Below, piece by piece: positions 62,700 to 64,000 of a DNA stretch of 64,000 nt. Below the pieces are notes generated by a model. The model had not been told where the DNA came from and ran no database searches. It saw only the letters and a list, made by a program, of their open reading frames with translations. Numbering within the stretch: the first letter of the stretch is position 1; every line of letters begins with the position of its first letter. Both the position numbers and the translations under genes were made by a program. The stretch spans positions 186,001 to 250,000 of the forward strand of contig NZ_LIWB01000004.1 in NCBI RefSeq assembly GCF_001905725.1, given 5' to 3'. The DNA is from Streptomyces sp. CB02400 (GTDB taxonomy: Bacteria; Actinomycetota; Actinomycetes; Streptomycetales; Streptomycetaceae).

Positions 62700-63926
62700 A
62701 TGAGCGCTGCAACCCCTCCCACCGAGCGCCGGGTCTCCGCCCGAGTCGGCGCGATCTCCGAGTCCGCCACCCTCGCCGTGGACGCCAAGGCCAAGGCCCT
62801 CAAGGCCGCCGGGCGACCGGTGATCGGCTTCGGCGCCGGTGAGCCCGACTTCCCGACGCCGGACTACATCGTCGAGGCCGCGATCGAGGCCTGCAAGAAC
62901 CCGAAGTACCACCGGTACACGCCGGCCGGCGGTCTGCCGGAGCTGAAGGCCGCGATCGCCGCGAAGACGCTGCGCGACTCCGGCTACGAGGTCGACCCGT
63001 CGCAGATCCTGGTCACCAACGGCGGCAAGCAGGCCATCTACGAGGCCTTCGCCGCGATCCTCGACCCGGGCGACGAGGTCATCGTCCCGGCGCCGTACTG
63101 GACGACGTACCCGGAGTCGATCCGGCTGGCCGGCGGCGTCCCGGTCGAGGTGGTCGCCGACGAGACGACCGGCTACCGGGTGAGCGTTGAGCAGCTGGAG
63201 GCGGCCCGCACCGAGAAGACGAAGGTCGTCCTCTTCGTCTCCCCGTCGAACCCGACCGGCGCGGTCTACAGCGAGGCCGAGACCGAGGCGATCGGCCGCT
63301 GGGCCGTCGAGCACGGCCTGTGGGTGCTGACGGACGAGATCTATGAGCACCTGGTCTACGGCGACGCCTCGTCGGTGTCGCTGCCCGCGCTCCTGCCCGA
63401 GCTGCGCGACAAGTGCATCGTGGTCAACGGTGTCGCGAAGACGTACGCGATGACGGGCTGGCGGGTCGGCTGGATCATCGGCCCGAAGGACGTGGTGAAG
63501 GCCGCGACCAACCTCCAGTCGCACGCCACGTCGAACGTCTCCAACGTCGCCCAGGTGGCGGCGCTCGCCGCCGTCTCCGGCGACCTGGACGCCGTCGCGA
63601 CCATGCGCGAGGCCTTCGACCGCCGGCGGAAGACCATCGTGCGGATGCTCGACGAGATCGACGGCGTGGTCTGCCCGGAGCCCGAGGGCGCGTTCTACGC
63701 CTACCCCTCGGTGAAGGCGCTGATCGGCAAGGAGATCCGGGGCAAGCGGCCGCAGAGCTCGGTCGAGCTGGCGGCGCTCATCCTGGAGGAGGCCGAGGTC
63801 GCGGTGGTGCCGGGTGAGGCGTTCGGCACGCCGGGCTACCTGCGGCTGTCGTACGCGCTGGGCGACGAGGACCTCGTCGAGGGCGTGAGCCGGATCCAGA
63901 AGCTGCTGGCGGAGGCGCGCGACTGA
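62700..63926 (+). CDS. Class I aminotransferase (aspartate/aromatic type)
   Basis: This 408-residue PLP enzyme has the Schiff-base lysine K247 in [13 protein letters not shown], the tyrosine APYWTTYPE and the arginine of the class I fold ([13 protein letters not shown]). It is in the branch of aspartate/prephenate-type aminotransferases. ATG 62700 gives [20 protein letters not shown]. An ATG three codons earlier is possible. It is divergent from tRNA-Trp and followed by a strong terminator. Confidence 0.92.
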   Translation: MSAATPPTERRVSARVGAISESATLAVDAKAKALKAAGRPVIGFGAGEPDFPTPDYIVEAAIEACKNPKYHRYTPAGGLPELKAAIAAKTLRDSGYEVDPSQILVTNGGKQAIYEAFAAILDPGDEVIVPAPYWTTYPESIRLAGGVPVEVVADETTGYRVSVEQLEAARTEKTKVVLFVSPSNPTGAVYSEAETEAIGRWAVEHGLWVLTDEIYEHLVYGDASSVSLPALLPELRDKCIVVNGVAKTYAMTGWRVGWIIGPKDVVKAATNLQSHATSNVSNVAQVAALAAVSGDLDAVATMREAFDRRRKTIVRMLDEIDGVVCPEPEGAFYAYPSVKALIGKEIRGKRPQSSVELAALILEEAEVAVVPGEAFGTPGYLRLSYALGDEDLVEGVSRIQKLLAEARD

Positions 63927-63940
63927 CGTCGTCCTTCGCC

Positions 63941-63976
63941 ACAGGGGCGCCCGGGTCTCCTCCCGTGCGCCCCTGT
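63941..63976 (+). terminator. Terminator after the aminotransferase
   Basis: Ten-bp arms at 63941-63950 and 63967-63976 (ACAGGGGCGC / GCGCCCCTGT) followed by TTGTTTG. It lies 14 bases past the stop. Clear rho-independent terminator. Confidence 0.85.
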
Positions 63977-64000
63977 TTGTTTGTGCGAGCAAGACCACGA

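Overview
The window is high-GC actinobacterial DNA and almost certainly comes from a Streptomyces chromosome. The evidence is the ribosomal-protein and RNA-polymerase gene order, 60-70%+ GC-type codon use with rare TTA codons, DUF397/DUF5753 regulators, a WXG100-type secreted protein, a DUF574 methyltransferase, a streptogrisin-like protease with a chitin-binding tail, and a GH10 xylanase. No protein was compared with a database. Names rest on recognised sequence motifs and family lengths.

Layout. (1) 0.2-13.4 kb, minus strand: the S10-spc-alpha ribosomal cluster from rpsJ to rplO, then secY-adk-map. Strong hairpins lie between rpsQ and rplN and between rplO and secY. A 55-bp direct repeat lies just past the end of map, and a dispersed intergenic repeat lies between adk and map. 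(2) 13.8-34 kb: accessory region. It holds a MoxR ATPase/vWA pair, a WXG100-like protein with a lipoprotein and a frameshifted partner, a cupin, DUF2071, gdhA, a two-component system with a TTA codon in both genes, a truncated DUF5753/DUF397 pair, IS701 debris, a DUF574 methyltransferase, a GH10 xylanase with a xylanase-type operator, a LysR regulator, a streptogrisin-type protease, and a frameshifted PD-(D/E)XK-like gene with a tandem copy of its C-terminus. (3) 34.1-38.5 kb, minus: the str operon rpsL-rpsG-fusA-tuf with a near-consensus promoter. Its leader shares a 24/25-identical element with the S10 leader. (4) 38.9-48.9 kb: a Crp-type regulator, a second copy of the dispersed repeat, a compact five-gene operon (below), and three small hypothetical genes. 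(5) 49-62.4 kb, minus: rpoC, rpoB, rplL, rplJ, a lipoprotein gene, rplA, rplK, nusG, secE and tRNA-Trp. The last unit, 62.7-63.9 kb on the plus strand, is a class I aminotransferase with a T-tailed terminator.

The most interesting locus is 40.1-46.7 kb. Five co-directional genes, two of the junctions being 4-bp GTGA overlaps, encode a class III nucleotidyl-cyclase-like protein, a P-loop-like/HEAT-like protein with a degenerate Walker A, an SPFH-like coiled-coil protein with a proline-rich tail, a membrane protein resembling the Pycsar effector PycTM, and an M48 metalloprotease. The cyclase C-terminus and the NTPase-like N-terminus carry the same 25-residue Gly/Val-rich motif (72 of 75 bases identical). 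It looks like a homotypic signalling tag that would join the two proteins. The set suggests an expanded Pycsar-like nucleotide-signalling conflict system; this is inference from family resemblance and context.

The housekeeping genes work together as the translation and transcription core: ribosomal proteins, EF-G and EF-Tu, RNA polymerase beta and beta', NusG, and the SecY/SecE translocon.
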